From Bilabrum cf. latius (taxonomy: Eukaryota > Bigyra: Bicosoecida > Bigyra > Bicosoecida): a DNA stretch of 64,000 nucleotides. Shown here piece after piece: positions 1 to 11,400 of the stretch; position 1 is the first letter of the stretch; every line of letters begins with the position of its first letter. Where the stretch lies: the NCBI GenBank assembly GCA_965178125.1, contig OZ237752.1:186001-250000 (forward strand), given 5' to 3'. The notes below the pieces were generated by a model. The model saw only the letters and a list, made by a program, of their open reading frames with translations. It did not search any database and was not told the origin of the DNA. The position numbers were made by a program, and so were the translations under genes.

Positions 1-735
1 CGTAGGAAACCCCTCTTCCGACCGATGACCTTCCAGACTTGCGTCGTTTGGACTGCGCCAAAGTACTACGAGGTTTCGCGTCTGGAGAGGCCCCGGAGCT
101 TGCGGCAGAACGCCTCGGCTTGCGAGCCGCCTTGGGAGGCGTAGCCGACGGGTCGACGGGCTCTTCAGCCTCTTGAGCACTGCAAAGCAATAGAAAAAGT
201 ATAGAATATCATATTAAGCTAAAATAACGAGCCTCTCGCAGGATGATAGGGGCTTCCGGCACGAAACACCTCCCAAGCAATTGCCTCGAACTCAAATCGG
301 AGGCCGCCGCACCCCTTTCCGCCAAGATGCCCACGCATCATGCAAATATAACGGTCATTCAACAATTAATGCAACGTAAACATTCAATACGTACGGCTCT
401 TTTAGGCAATGAAGCAATAATTGCGGCACAGGCTGGACTGAAACACTGCAATGCATCGCTACGCCGAGATTTCGGGCAGAACGGGCGGTTTTGCTGGAAT
501 AATGCGCCTCTCACAGGCTTGAGCTTGCTTGAACTACACTCATTCGTTCTGGCTCCCGCTTCGAGCGGGAAGATCTGCGCCTGGATGGCATGGTTGACGC
601 TGATTATAGTGCGCCTCGGTCGTCGATTGGGGTGTGAAAATGCCTCACATCGATCGGGGCTGCGACCAATCCGAAGATCACTTGGGCAGGTGCGGCGGCG
701 AGTCTGTACGGTGTCTATTTCCTTATAGAGGTTGA
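1..735. other. 5' flank without a confident gene
   Basis: No recognisable gene. An open frame on the + strand begins at ATG 243, passes one TAG at 726 and ends at TGA about 975, but its translation resembles nothing I know and its composition is less GC-rich than the gene that follows. It may hold a 5' exon or UTR of the gene at 736, because a good splice acceptor (TTTCAG) ends at 741. No RNA gene or repeat was seen. Confidence 0.4.
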
Positions 736-3700
736 TTTCAGAGCAGATGCAGTCGCTGCTCGGTGGAAAACCAACAAAACGACGGGCTCATGGCCAGGGA
801 TGGGGCAGTGGCGGCATCCAAGTTGCCCCCACCAGGATCCCAGGGCCGGGAGCAATGTCTTCCCATGATACGACCGCAATCCTGGGAAGTAGTAGGCCTA
901 GAAGTGTCGCAACCATCGCCAGGGCAGCGTTCCAGACAGAGCCTGCCACGGCCCGCCACCCAACTTCCCGGCAGTGAGAGTACCCGAACGAACATGTTGC
1001 TTCGCCGAATGAACGATGAATTCGCCATGTTTCGTGCCCTTAAACTCCAATCTATTCTAGTTGTTGCGTGTTTTATGGTTTTGCGCCAGCGCAGGTCTTT
1101 CTGGGCGGATGTCCAGGCACTGCAGCTTGCACAGCAGGCCAAGCACAGAGTCGTTCAGCACGGCCGCGCGGAAAGCAGATCCAATGGGAACCGTGGCAGA
1201 CCACCATCGAATGACAATACCTATACAAGCCGTAGCGGTGCTTCCTCCGACCACATTGAGCCCGTTCAGACGCTCTGGACATCCCCAAGCTTTCGTGCGG
1301 ACGGAGATGGCGGTGGAGCCTTGCCGAGCAGAGGCGAGGACTGGAAAGACTCTCCCATTTCGTAGGCTCTAAAACCATGGGGCGTTGGTGCGTCGTGGCA
1401 TGCCGAAGAGACGAGCGGAGGGGCTGCTCCACCGGCGGGTGCCTCGGGATTCGCGGGGCTCACGGGCGAGCACGCCGTGCTGGCGCAGGTGCTCGCGGGG
1501 AAACCAGCGGGGGCGGCGGCCGCGTCGGGTGGGCGGGCATCGGGGCGGTCATCCCGCAGCAGTTCCCCGGGGGGCTATCCCCGGGGTGCGTTGGGGTCGA
1601 CGTCGTCACCCCGCAGGGGCCACCCCCCGGTTGGGGACAGCAGCGGGCTGAAGCGGGGCTACAGCCGCAACACCCTCAAGTGGGAGGCGCAGCTGGTCGC
1701 AAATGACCGGGACCGCAACGACCGTGCGGCCCAGGAGCGATTCGCGGGCTGGACCAGCGGTGGTGCAAGGCGGGCTGCAGCCAGGGCAGCGGAGCGAGCA
1801 GCCCGCCGAGAGGAGGCGAGCAGGCGGAACGGGCCGGAGGAGAGCAGGCGGACGATGTCCAAGCGAACCTTCTCTAGCCGCAAGCTGGCGGGGCTGGTGG
1901 GTGGAACCCAGGGTGGTGCCGGGGACAACCCCTGGGGGTCACCCCTGGGGGTACCGCCCCGGGGTGGGGAACAACCCCAGGCCAAGACCTCCGCCCGGCG
2001 GGTCCCTGGGGAACACCGCCCGTTCGGCACGCAGCGCCGGGCGGCGTTCAGTGTGAATCCGCACCGGCGAATCCGCAAGCCCACGGAGGCAGTGGCGCCC
2101 ACGCTACGAACCGACAGCCGGGCCGCCATGGGACGTTCCGCAAGGAAGGGGCGCCGCGCATCGATCGCGTCCCCCGTTGGGCTCACGGGTGGGCCAGGCC
2201 GCCGCCGCCTGGGGAACAGCAGGGCGGGCAGCCCCTCTCCCCCCTCGGGCAGGCGGGGACAGGGAACAAGGCAAAGGGGGGCACGCGGGAGGATCGGTAG
2301 GCGCGGGAGCGTGGGTGGTGGCGGCGGCGCCGCGCGCGATTCCGCACGGAGGGGTCCCCCCGTCCCGTGGGAGGGCGGCAGCGCCCGGGCCCGTCGTTTG
2401 AGGGAGGGGCTGGCTCGGGCATGGGTGCCTCAGCATGGGGGTGGCGGAGGGGAGGCACCCGCGGGAGGGGAGGCCAGAGCCCCGCTGTCGCCGAGGCTGG
2501 CGGCTGCGCTCGATGTTTTCCGGGCGGAGAGTGCAGGTCGCTCGAGCGGGACTGTTCCCCCGGCTCGCACCGCCGAGGGCCGGGCTGTGGTGGCGGCCGC
2601 CGCCACGCTGCAGGGGGCCTCTGCTGCCAGGGCGCTGCTGGACCGGGCCGCGAATGAGCTGAGGCTTTGGAGGGACGCGCTGGAGGAGTCCGGGGGTGGT
2701 GGCGGCGGTGTGACGAGTGCGAGGAGGGTGGCGTGGTCGTCCGCGGTGCCTGCCAGTCGTGACGACGATGGCAACAACGATGCGCGGGGCAGGGGCAGGG
2801 TCAGCCATGACTTTGTCAGCCACAGCGGCAGCGGCAGGAGATTGGCTGCAGCGCCGGGTCCTTCCACGGCGCCCTCCTCGTCCCCCGCCCCTGCCAGAGG
2901 GACCGCCCAACCGGGCTTGACCTCTGAAGCAGCGTCCGATCTGGCCGCCTCCATGGGTCTCAGCGAGATCACCAGCGCGCTGCTGGATCGGGTGGGCAAA
3001 GGCGACGCGAGCGAGCTGCACGGTCCCGAATGGGCCAGGCTGGTCAGCGTCGTGGCTGACGTGGAGCGGGACGTGGCGGAGGCGCCCCCACTGGGAGAAG
3101 CGGGCAGGCCGCAATTTGTGACGAGTGGTGTGGAGGGTGGCCAAAGCGGGCAGAGAACCTTCGGTCTCTCCGAGGAGCAGCGCCGGCGGCTGGGCCTGCC
3201 CCCGAGCAGCCAGAGCGCCCTCCACAGGGCCACCAGGGCGCTCGAGCCCATCGGTGTGACGAGTGACAGTCAGTTGAACCAAGGTGTGACGAGTGATGGC
3301 GGCGATCATGGGCCGAGGCGCGGGAGCGGCGGCAGTGACCTGCCTCGCGCTCCCGGCCCCATGCACGCCTGGGTCAGCGCACTGGCCCGGGGAACAACGT
3401 CTTGGGGAACAACGTCACAGGCACCTTCACGGCCGGCCCCCCGTGCAGACAGCGGCACAGTCGGGGCACAAGGGCCAGGGGACGCCCCTGTTCCCCGGGA
3501 GAGAGGGGGTAGGCACCCCGCCCCCGCCGGCATAATCAACATCGACACCGCGATAGACGACATGGAGGCCGAAGACAGGAGACGGGCCGCGGGGCATGCA
3601 GGGCCCCCCGCCCCCTCATCATCTACGACCCCCCGCGTGGACGTGGTGCCGCAGACCCCGGCCAGGCCAGAGTCGCTGCAGCAGAGGGCAGCACCCAGGC

Positions 3701-5292
3701 CCACTGACCCGCAGGCAGCGCCGCCCAGCCCGCCAATGGATCACCCTGGGTACGATCCAGGGAGTAAGAGTGCAAGCGCTGAGGAACAACAGCTGCAGGA
3801 ACAGCAGGAACACCAGCACGAACATCAGCAGCATCTGGGATAGCAGCATCTGGGATAGCAGCATCTGGGATAGCAGCATCTGGGATAGCAGCATCTGGGA
3901 TAGCAGCATCACGGATAGCAGCATCTGGGATAGCAGCAGCTGGGATAGCAGCAGTCGTCACAGCCCCGGCCCATCCGCGGACCCAGGAGACCCTCCGAGC
4001 CGTTTCCCGGGGGTGCATCGCACGACAGTGCGGCGCTGTCACTCCCTGGCCCGACGCTTGCCCTGAAGGTCGGGCAGGCACGGCCCGGTGGTCCCGGCTC
4101 TCAACCCCGGGATCACCGGACCGACGACCAGTCGCGAGAGCGGGCCCCCAGCGCCACCTCGGCTGCTTCTGGATCTGCCTCCTCCTTCGCCTCTGAGACT
4201 CCGCACACGCCCAAAGGCCCGCCCCAGGTAGGCCAGATCTCGCCCTTTCTGAGGGACTCCATGGGCCTCTAGGGAACAAGGGACATCCCGCGGTTTCCTC
4301 CCCTCCAAGCGGTTCCCGACTCGCCCACCGTCAGCGGCATCGTGGGGGGGAAAGGGACGTTCGACTGGGGAACACAGGCGGGGCCCCCTTCGCCGCACGC
4401 GGGTCGCATCACGCAGCGGGCAGAGACCAGAGCCAGAAAGGCGCCGCGCACTGCGGAACAAGCCCTCGCGGACGAGGCGGCCTCCAGCGGCAGCGGCGCC
4501 CCCTCCGAGTCCGTCCTCGCGTGGCGCAGGGGAAGACAGTCCAGGGGGCGACCTGTCTCAGGGAACAACCCAGGAAACAACCCAGGGAGCAATGGCGATT
4601 CGATCACGCGGTACGCTCGTGCGATGTCGGTAGACCGTGGCAGAAATGGGTACTAGCCGCGGGCGGGGTCGCGGTTAGTCGGGAACATGGGGGTGGGCGC
4701 GGAGTCAGGGCCAGCATCTTTGTCTCCCGCGGATAGCCTGTCGAGAGCGGTGCGTGGGGGTCGGGGGGCGGGTGCCAGGTCTGCTTCGGTGCCTCGCAGC
4801 TTTGGGGGCCGGCGGGGTGGTGTCGATCGTGGGTCACCGAACGGCTCGCTTGACGACGATGGGGACGAGGAAGGGCAAGAGGTCGTGCGGCCAACCGGCG
4901 CAGTGAGAACGTTTCGGAAAGTGTGGGGCGGGGGTTCGGCCGTGGCACCGGTGGCCATGGGTTAGGGGAGGGGTGCCGTGGATCTGATGGCCAGCCCGGG
5001 GGCGCGGGCGGCGGCAAGGGAGCGGGAGAGGAGGCTCCAGCTGAGCAGGGAACAACAGGGGACTCGGAATCGCAGCCTTGGGCTTAGGAGGATCCCGGGT
5101 GGTCGCAAGGGACGGGTCACCATGAGAGGTGCCATGGATGAACCAAGGCTTCCCACCCCCGCGCAGGTGGCGAATGGGACCAGCAGCGGTGTGGGGCTGG
5201 CCAACGGGAGGGCGTCCCCTTCCAGCGGGTCTCGCCGCTCAAGGGCGGCTCCTCCCTCGCCGCTGTCTGGCATTTGGAGTGGGGAGTTCTGA
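736..5292 (+). CDS. Large low-complexity protein of unknown function with 12 in-frame UAG codons
   Basis: Unrecognised. The frame is open from just after a TGA at 733 to TGA 5290-5292, about 1,500 codons. The only stop-like codons inside are TAGs at 1363, 3841, 3856, 3871, 3886, 3901, 3916, 3931, 3946, 4270, 4654 and 4963. The true start is unknown: the first GTG/ATG codons are at 763 and about 993, and an upstream intron is likely (TTTCAG at 736-741). The product is rich in Arg, Gly, Pro and Ser, with many RRG and GNNPG-like stretches. A basic, Glu-rich helical stretch lies near 1780-1860, and a Gln/His-rich segment contains the eight-unit repeat at 3841-3960. No catalytic motif, signal peptide or domain is visible. 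Under the standard code this would be five neighbouring ORFs in one frame, which is very unlikely. It converges on the aminopeptidase gene downstream. Confidence 0.6.
3841..3960 (+). repeat. 15-bp tandem repeat carrying a UAG codon in every unit
   Basis: Eight consecutive 15-bp units of the form TAGCAGCATCTGGGA, some degenerate (CAC for CTG, CAG for CAT), in frame with the flanking gene. Each unit encodes UAG-Gln-His-Leu-Gly. The preceding codons are already Gln/His/Glu-rich, so the array looks like slippage expansion within a Gln-rich coding tract. If UAG is Gln, the repeat reads QQHLG. Confidence 0.9.
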
Positions 5293-5631
5293 GAAAGCTG
5301 GTGTAATCAGGGTGGGGTCGGGGCGGTCGCGTGTGGAACGGAGTTGACGACTGGTGCGCGCGCATACGAGCCAATTCAAGTAGATTTATGTGGAGTCTGA
5401 CTAGGTGCGGCCCTCTTGAAAGTCTCAATAGTATCCAACACAGAAATTTCTGCCGGCGAGTGTCTTGACGTCGATTCCCAAGCCAGACTCCTCGTCGAGG
5501 CTTCAAGTCGGCGTGTGGGCCCCTGGAGGCCACCTTTACTTCACAAATATGCATCGCTAATTTGAACTATGGCGCGTGTGTCTAGGAATGTCGATTACTG
5601 GACAAACACGTCGCGATAGACAATCGAGTCG
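5293..5631. other. Convergent intergenic spacer
   Basis: This 339-bp spacer lies between two genes that converge (TGA at 5290-5292 on + and TGA at 5634-5632 on -). I see no open frame with recognisable content, no RNA gene and no repeat. It should hold both 3' UTRs and poly(A) sites. Confidence 0.5.
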
Positions 5632-7487
5632 TCACACCCTCACCCTGCTCACGATCTCGGCCAGCAGCGCCACCCCGTACCCCGTGCCCCTCTCCCCCGA
5701 GAAGGAGGGGTAGGCCATGTCAACGTGCAGCCACCGGCCGGAGTCCACGTATGCCCCGAGGTGCGACCCGATGAACTGACCCGCGCAGGAGGACTGGGCA
5801 TTGGCCCGGTCCGCCACCGAGTTCTTCATGTCTGCCACGGTGGAGGCGAACTCTTTCTGGAAGAACTCGGGACAGTAAGGGAGGGCATGGCACAGGTCAC
5901 CCGTGGCGCGCCCGCACTCCACTGCGAGACTCTCGAGACCCTCGTCGTTGCAGTACAGCGCACCGTGGGCCCGCCCGGTGGAGATGCCCTGGGCCCCCGT
6001 GAGCGTGGCCATGTCGATCACCACCGAGGGGTTCAGGTGCTTGGCCGCGTATGCCACAGCGTCACCCAGGACCAGCCTGCCCTCGGCATCGGTGTTGTTC
6101 ACCTCCACGGTCTTGCCCGAGTACATGTGCAGGATGTCGTCGGGCCTCGTGGCCCTCTCGTCCACCGAGTTCTCCGCGAGGGCAAGCAGGGCCACCAGCC
6201 TGTGCCTGCACGTGCCCGAGAGAACAACCGAGCGGAAGGCCCCCAGGACACCCGCGGCGCCCCCCATGTCCCTCTTCATCCCCGGCATGGCCGTCTTGCC
6301 CTTGATGGACAGGCCCCCGGTGTCGTACACGATACCCTTGCCCGCCAGCACCACAGAGGCGCTCTTGGGGTCCACACCAGGGGGGCAGTGCTCGAGGATG
6401 ACGAGTGCGGGCGGGCGCTCCGCCGCGCACCCCACCCCCCACAGCCCCCCGAATCCCCTGTCCCGCAGCTCTGTTCCCCGGATGAGCGTCATGGTGGCAG
6501 CATCATCCCCCAACTCCTTGGCGACACCCCCGGCGATCTCCACGAACCTGTCCGTGTGCAGCTCGCTGCAGGGGGCGTCCACCAGCGCGGCGGCGATCCG
6601 GATGGAGGAGGCCGCGTGCGCCACCCGGTCAATGTCGAAGGAGCCGCCGTCAGCGACGTGCACGTGCACCCGCACCACGGCGTCCGATTTGGCAGAGGCC
6701 GAGCTCTTCCGGCTGTACATGGGGAAGGCCCGCACGGCTGCGCACGCCGACGCCAGCACGGTGGCGTTGGTGGCGTTGCACAAGACAATAAAGAGCGGGT
6801 GCGTGCCGGATGCGGCGACGGTTTTCAGGCCTTTCGCGATGGCGTGGGGCTGGGCGGGGCAGTTGTGCCTCGAGCACTTGGTCGGCAGAACCACGAGCAC
6901 GATGCGCACCCCCATAAAGGTCTCGCGCACGACCGGAGACGTCGCGGGCTCGTCGATCGTGTCGAGCAGGCTCCCGATCACCTCGCCGGTACCAACTGCC
7001 AGGCCGCGAAGCTCTGCGAGGGCGCGGGATGGCGAGCATGAGGCATGAGTGAGCACTGTGCAAGGGCGGTGCAGGCAGCTTGCCTCGACGAAAGGCCAGG
7101 CTCGTACGCAGCAAAACACAAGAATATGATGCGATGGATGCTATTGAGCAGAACTGACAGGCTGATCCGCTGTCATGCCACTACTGCAAGCGCCGTGGTG
7201 CAGCAAAGAGGCGCAAAGTGCAACTCACTCGAGAAACACGTCGGAATGAGAGATTTCGTGCCAACAAGTACTATCGTGCTCGCATCAGGCAGCCTATCGG
7301 CATCCATGGTAAATGAAACGCGGTAGCACGGGTAATCCAAAGGAGACAGATCGGGGAGCGGGCGCTCGCCCACCAGGGACGAGGATCCTCCGGATTCGCC
7401 TCCTGTAGCCACCAAGGCCCCCGCGCCACCAGACGCTGAGCTAGCTCCCGGTGATCCGTAAGAACCCGACCCTGCTACTGCTGCCAT
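5632..7487 (-). CDS. NPEPL1: NPEPL1-like leucyl aminopeptidase (peptidase family M17)
   Basis: A cytosolic-type metallo-aminopeptidase that removes N-terminal residues from peptides, using two zinc ions. Two exons: 7487-7229 and 7013-5632. The intron has a GTGAGT donor and a CTCGCAG acceptor; joining them restores the frame (A+AG=Lys) and gives 546 aa, close to animal NPEPL1. The C-terminal half carries the M17 signature NTDAEGRLVLGDAV, the metal/lysine segment GKGIVYDTGGLSIKGK, and MKRDMGGAAGVLGAF. The ending resembles NPEPL1 (VADMKNSVADR, then SCAGQFIGSHLG) more than bacterial PepA. The N-terminal 60 residues are Gly/Ser-rich and unconserved. It has no in-frame UAG and ends in TGA. The start ATG at 7487 is the first in the exon. 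Its upstream region is shared with the divergent gene at 7690. Confidence 0.9.
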
Positions 7488-7689
7488 GAGAGTCCAGCTA
7501 TGCCACTATGTCGATCTGAGCGTATATCTGTGTAGTTAGGTTCCGCTTGCATGCGACGCCGCGCAAAATACGATTTCTTGTAAAAGTACACTGCACATGG
7601 CCACAAGACTGGCTCTGCAGCACTTCTGCGTATATCACGCCCACTCGGACGCCTAGGGCAAGTTTGGGATATCATCTGCGTCCATATAG

Positions 7690-8283
7690 ATGCTATTTGA
7701 GAGACGACGAGTGGCAGTCGCAAGCCTGATGGCGATGCTTGTGTCTGGGGCGGCGGCTGCAGTCTCGAGCAGAGTTGTCGAGCATGCTGGCTACCACCAC
7801 CCGCTGGTTCAGCATGTTCACGAAACTCAGGGCAATGCATCATTTATTCAGTTGCAATCGGATGCGGCTCTTGGGTCGGAACGCTATTTTGGCTATTGCG
7901 AGGTGTGCGATAGGATGATTACCATGATGCAGCAGAACTAGCCTGACATTTGCAATGATTTGCCGGACAACTTGTTCATATCATGCGTGAAGAATATGGA
8001 GAGCATCGTGGCAGCTGCTGCGGCTACGACGTATTGGATGGACACAGGCTGCGTGCACATGGATGCCGAACTGGAAGTCTTGAAGCCGTGCCCACCCCAT
8101 GTCATGTGCGGATGGATCCCCAACATATATGCGAAACGATACGGCGTTGAGAATGGCCTGTAGGGAATGCTGCCGCCAATGTGCCCGCGAGACACGAATT
8201 TTGGACCGCGTGTACCGAGGACGACGGCTCCAGGCGAGACGACGACGGGGGGAATGACGGGTGCGAGCGCCAACAAAAAGTAA
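7690..8283 (+). CDS. Small secreted saposin-like cysteine-rich protein
   Basis: A 198-codon frame from ATG 7690 to TAA 8281-8283 with two in-frame UAGs (7939, 8161). The N-terminus is a clear signal peptide: basic RRR, then a hydrophobic core VAVASLMAMLVSGAAAA. The mature part contains CEVCDRMITMMQQN, then UAG, then PDICNDL and ISCVKNMES. This spacing (CxxC, then Cys, then CVKxM) recalls saposin-B-type domains that bind lipids or membranes. More cysteines follow (TGCVHMD, KPCPPHVMCG). The tail is Thr/Gly-rich and unstructured. One of only two genes here ending in TAA. Function is not established: saposin membership is inferred from cysteine spacing only. If UAG were a stop, the cysteine-rich domain would be cut in the middle. 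Confidence 0.6.
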
Positions 8284-8453
8284 TACAGTGAATGAGACCA
8301 GCATATATTATAAGGTACACGCATCTCCCCTTGTTTTGTTCATCATCACATCATGCACGCTATCACTACTAGAAAAAAGCATGCCCTGGCCGTTCAACGA
8401 CGACGGCAGCCCAAGCCCCAATCGGCTTGCGTGCATCATGATGGGATTGTCTA

Positions 8454-11400
8454 TCAATCCAGGCTCACCCTGTCCATGAGGTCCGTGTCCACTCTTGACT
8501 GGGTGTCCGTCTGTACCCGCCCCTGCTCACTCCCACTCCCCCGTGTCCTGCTCCGCGCACGACGCAAATTACGACCCGAGCCGGAGCCGGCCTCGCCACC
8601 GCCACCGCCACCGCTAGACTGGGACCCCCTCCCAGTTGTTCCCCGCCCCCCGAGCTGCGTGGCCCACCGGCTGCCACTCCGCCTCGAGCCCAGAGAGCGG
8701 CCGCCCTCCTCACTCCCGGCACCACCGCTGCCTTGATCCCCGGACCCGGTCCCGGCCCCATCACCGTTCCCGCCGCCACCATCATCACCATCACCACCAC
8801 CACCACGGCCATGATGGCGGCGATTGGAGCCTCGAGGCCGCCTCGCCGGCCCGCGCCACAGCGGGCCCACATCGTCGGGGAACAGAGCACGGGTGGCCAA
8901 AGTGGGAACGTACCTGCCCTCCCGGGGAACAAACTCCGCCATGTGTTCCCCCACCTCGCCGTGCCTCACACCCGCCGCCGGCGAGCCTCGTCCAAGTCCC
9001 GCGCCTCGTCCCCAGCAGCCGTCCCCCAGCTCGCATTCCCACAGCCACGCCGGCGACTCAACAACGGAGCCCCGCTGTTGTGCTACCGCAGCGGTCGAAC
9101 GCACTTGCTCCGGCACCAGTGCCCCGCTGTGGATGGACAGCGCATCGAGCAGCCGCTGGGAGCCCCCCCGCCCAGACGCACCCAGGCTCCCTGCAAGGCT
9201 GCCCCTAGAGGAGCCCCCGCCCCCGCCCGAGTACACGGCATTGGAGCTGCCCCAGCCCCCCGTGCCCATGCTACCGCTGGCCGATTGATCCACCCCGTCC
9301 TCCATGGCAGTGCTGGAGAACTTGGGGGTCGCTGTTCCCTAGAGTGACCCCCTGAGTGACCCCCTGCTGTTGCCAAGGCCCAGGACGGACGCCGCGGCAG
9401 ACGATGGGACCGGCATGGCACTGCCTCCCGACACAGTCCGGGTCGTCTGGCTGTGTTCCCCAGGGAACCGGGCGGCTCCTGATGAGCCCACGCTGCTTGA
9501 TATCCCTGCCATCCCGCTGGCGGCCGTCTGAGGGGACATCGCGGTGCCTGCACCCCAGGAGACAGTGGGCACGGGCCCTCCCTCCTCCTCGCCGTCCTCT
9601 CCCCCAGCCTTGCCGTTCTCGTCTTCTCCATCCCCCTCCTCTACCCCCTCCCACCGCTCCACTGGCATCACGTTATCGTCCGCAACGTACGTGTGCTGCC
9701 TCCCCGGCCGATCCCTCTCGTCCACCAGCGCGTGGTAGAAGGGTTGTTCCCTGCCCCGGGGCAGCAGGTCCACCCCCATGGCCTGCTGCCATCGGATGCT
9801 CTGACCGCACTTCGAGTCCCAGCCCACCACGACAGCCCTGTACCCGTACTTGCGGTGCCTGAAGATCCTCCCGACAGCGTGTGGTGCCCCGGGGGTGCCT
9901 CCTGCTAGTGGGCCGGGGCGCCGTGAGATGATCTGCTCCGCTGCATCCCTCTCCTCTGCCGTGCACACTTGTGGTGGTGGGGAGCTTGCTGCCGAGCTGG
10001 GCCGAGACGGATCGCCACGGGCCGCCGCCGCCTCTTTGACCACCCCCGAGTCGGAGGAGGCCGCCCTTGCCGCTGCAAGCCCGCCGTCCAGCCGCGGGCT
10101 GCTCCGTCGGGAGGGGGAGGGGGAGCGGGAGAGTCCATCCTCTGGATCATGGAACGCGCTGCCGCCGTGAGATGCAAGGGCAGGGCCCTCTGCCGTCATT
10201 CCGGCCACGCCACCGCCGTCGCCGTCGGCGGTTTCTCCCGCGTGGTGGCTGGAGGGTGCCAGCAGCGAGCTCAGCTGTCTCGGTGAGGCCTGGGAGGATC
10301 CAGCCCGTTCCGCGGGGGTGCCACTCGCGCCCTCCTCGTCCTGCCCCTCCTCGTCCTGACCATCATGCTCGCCCTGACCATCATGCTCGCCCTGCACTGG
10401 CTAGCTGCCCATTCGGGGGTCACCCTCCGGACTACTGAATTCCGAGTCGTTCATTGTTCCCTCGTTTGTTCCTCCTGCCTCCTCGGTGGCAGGGGAGGCG
10501 ATGTGCGCCGGAAATTTCCTGTCCACCCCCGCGTTGTTCCCTGAGACGGACCGCTGCACCGAGGCCCCGCTGGTACTGCGGATAGAGGCCATTCCTCGGC
10601 GTGGGGGGCCTCCCGTGCGGTTGCTGCTGCCCGAACTGGACCGCACGGACCGCAACCGCTGCGACTGGTCTCCGGAGCCGAAGCTGCCCGGCCCGCTTGG
10701 GCCAGACCCCGACCTCGACCCCGACCCAGATCCAAAGGAGCCATCGCTGCCGCTTCTCATTGCACCCAGCCCAAGACCAACCCCATCCCCTGGACCACCG
10801 CCCCTGGCGCTAACCCCCTGCCCTTTAACCTTGTCTTCATGTGTGGCTCTAGACCCAGACAAGCTGGCACCGAGCCCTCCTTGCTCACCTCCCTCCTACC
10901 CCTCTCCTTCTCCCCCTCCCCCTCCCTCTCCTTCTCCCGTCCCGTCGACCTCTCCTTCTCCCGTCCCGTCGACCTCTCCTTCTCCCTTCCCGTCGACCTC
11001 TCCCTCTCCCTCTCCCTCTCCCTCTCCCTCTCCCTCCTCATTGACAGGCCGAAGCCCCAGGCCCCTGGCCACAGGGTGGGACAGCAGCGCACGCGCCGCC
11101 GCCCTCGATAGCCCCCGCACCGCCTCCAGGGAACAACCGACCGAGTCGCTCTCCACCATGAGCTTCACCGCGGCCTCATGAGAGCTGACCCGCCCGACCC
11201 TCGCTGCCCCCGCCACCCCCCCCCGCCCCATCACAACCGCCCTCAGCGATGCGATCACATGAGCGGGCAGCCCCAGCGCCCTCCGCTGCCCCTCCAGCAC
11301 CCTCAGGTCCTCCTCCGCGACGTGCCTCAGGCCCACGTGGGCAGCCGCCTGGCAGCGCGTGAACCGCATCCTGGGCTCGTCCCCAGGATCCAGAGGGATC

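Noticed and set aside
2104-3366. Long - strand ORFs opposite the first gene
   Set aside because: High GC leaves long open frames on the opposite strand. They end in TGA or TAA as well as TAG and carry no domain; the + frame is broken only by TAG over 4.5 kb.
763-5292. Five separate short genes in tandem (763-1365, 1477-3843, 4342-4656, 4687-4965, 4978-5292)
   Set aside because: All lie in one frame and are separated only by TAG; no starts, promoters or spacing suggest separate genes. One gene with UAG read as sense is simpler.
5725-7048. + strand ORFs over the leucyl aminopeptidase
   Set aside because: Shadow frames; the - strand encodes a fully recognisable M17 enzyme.
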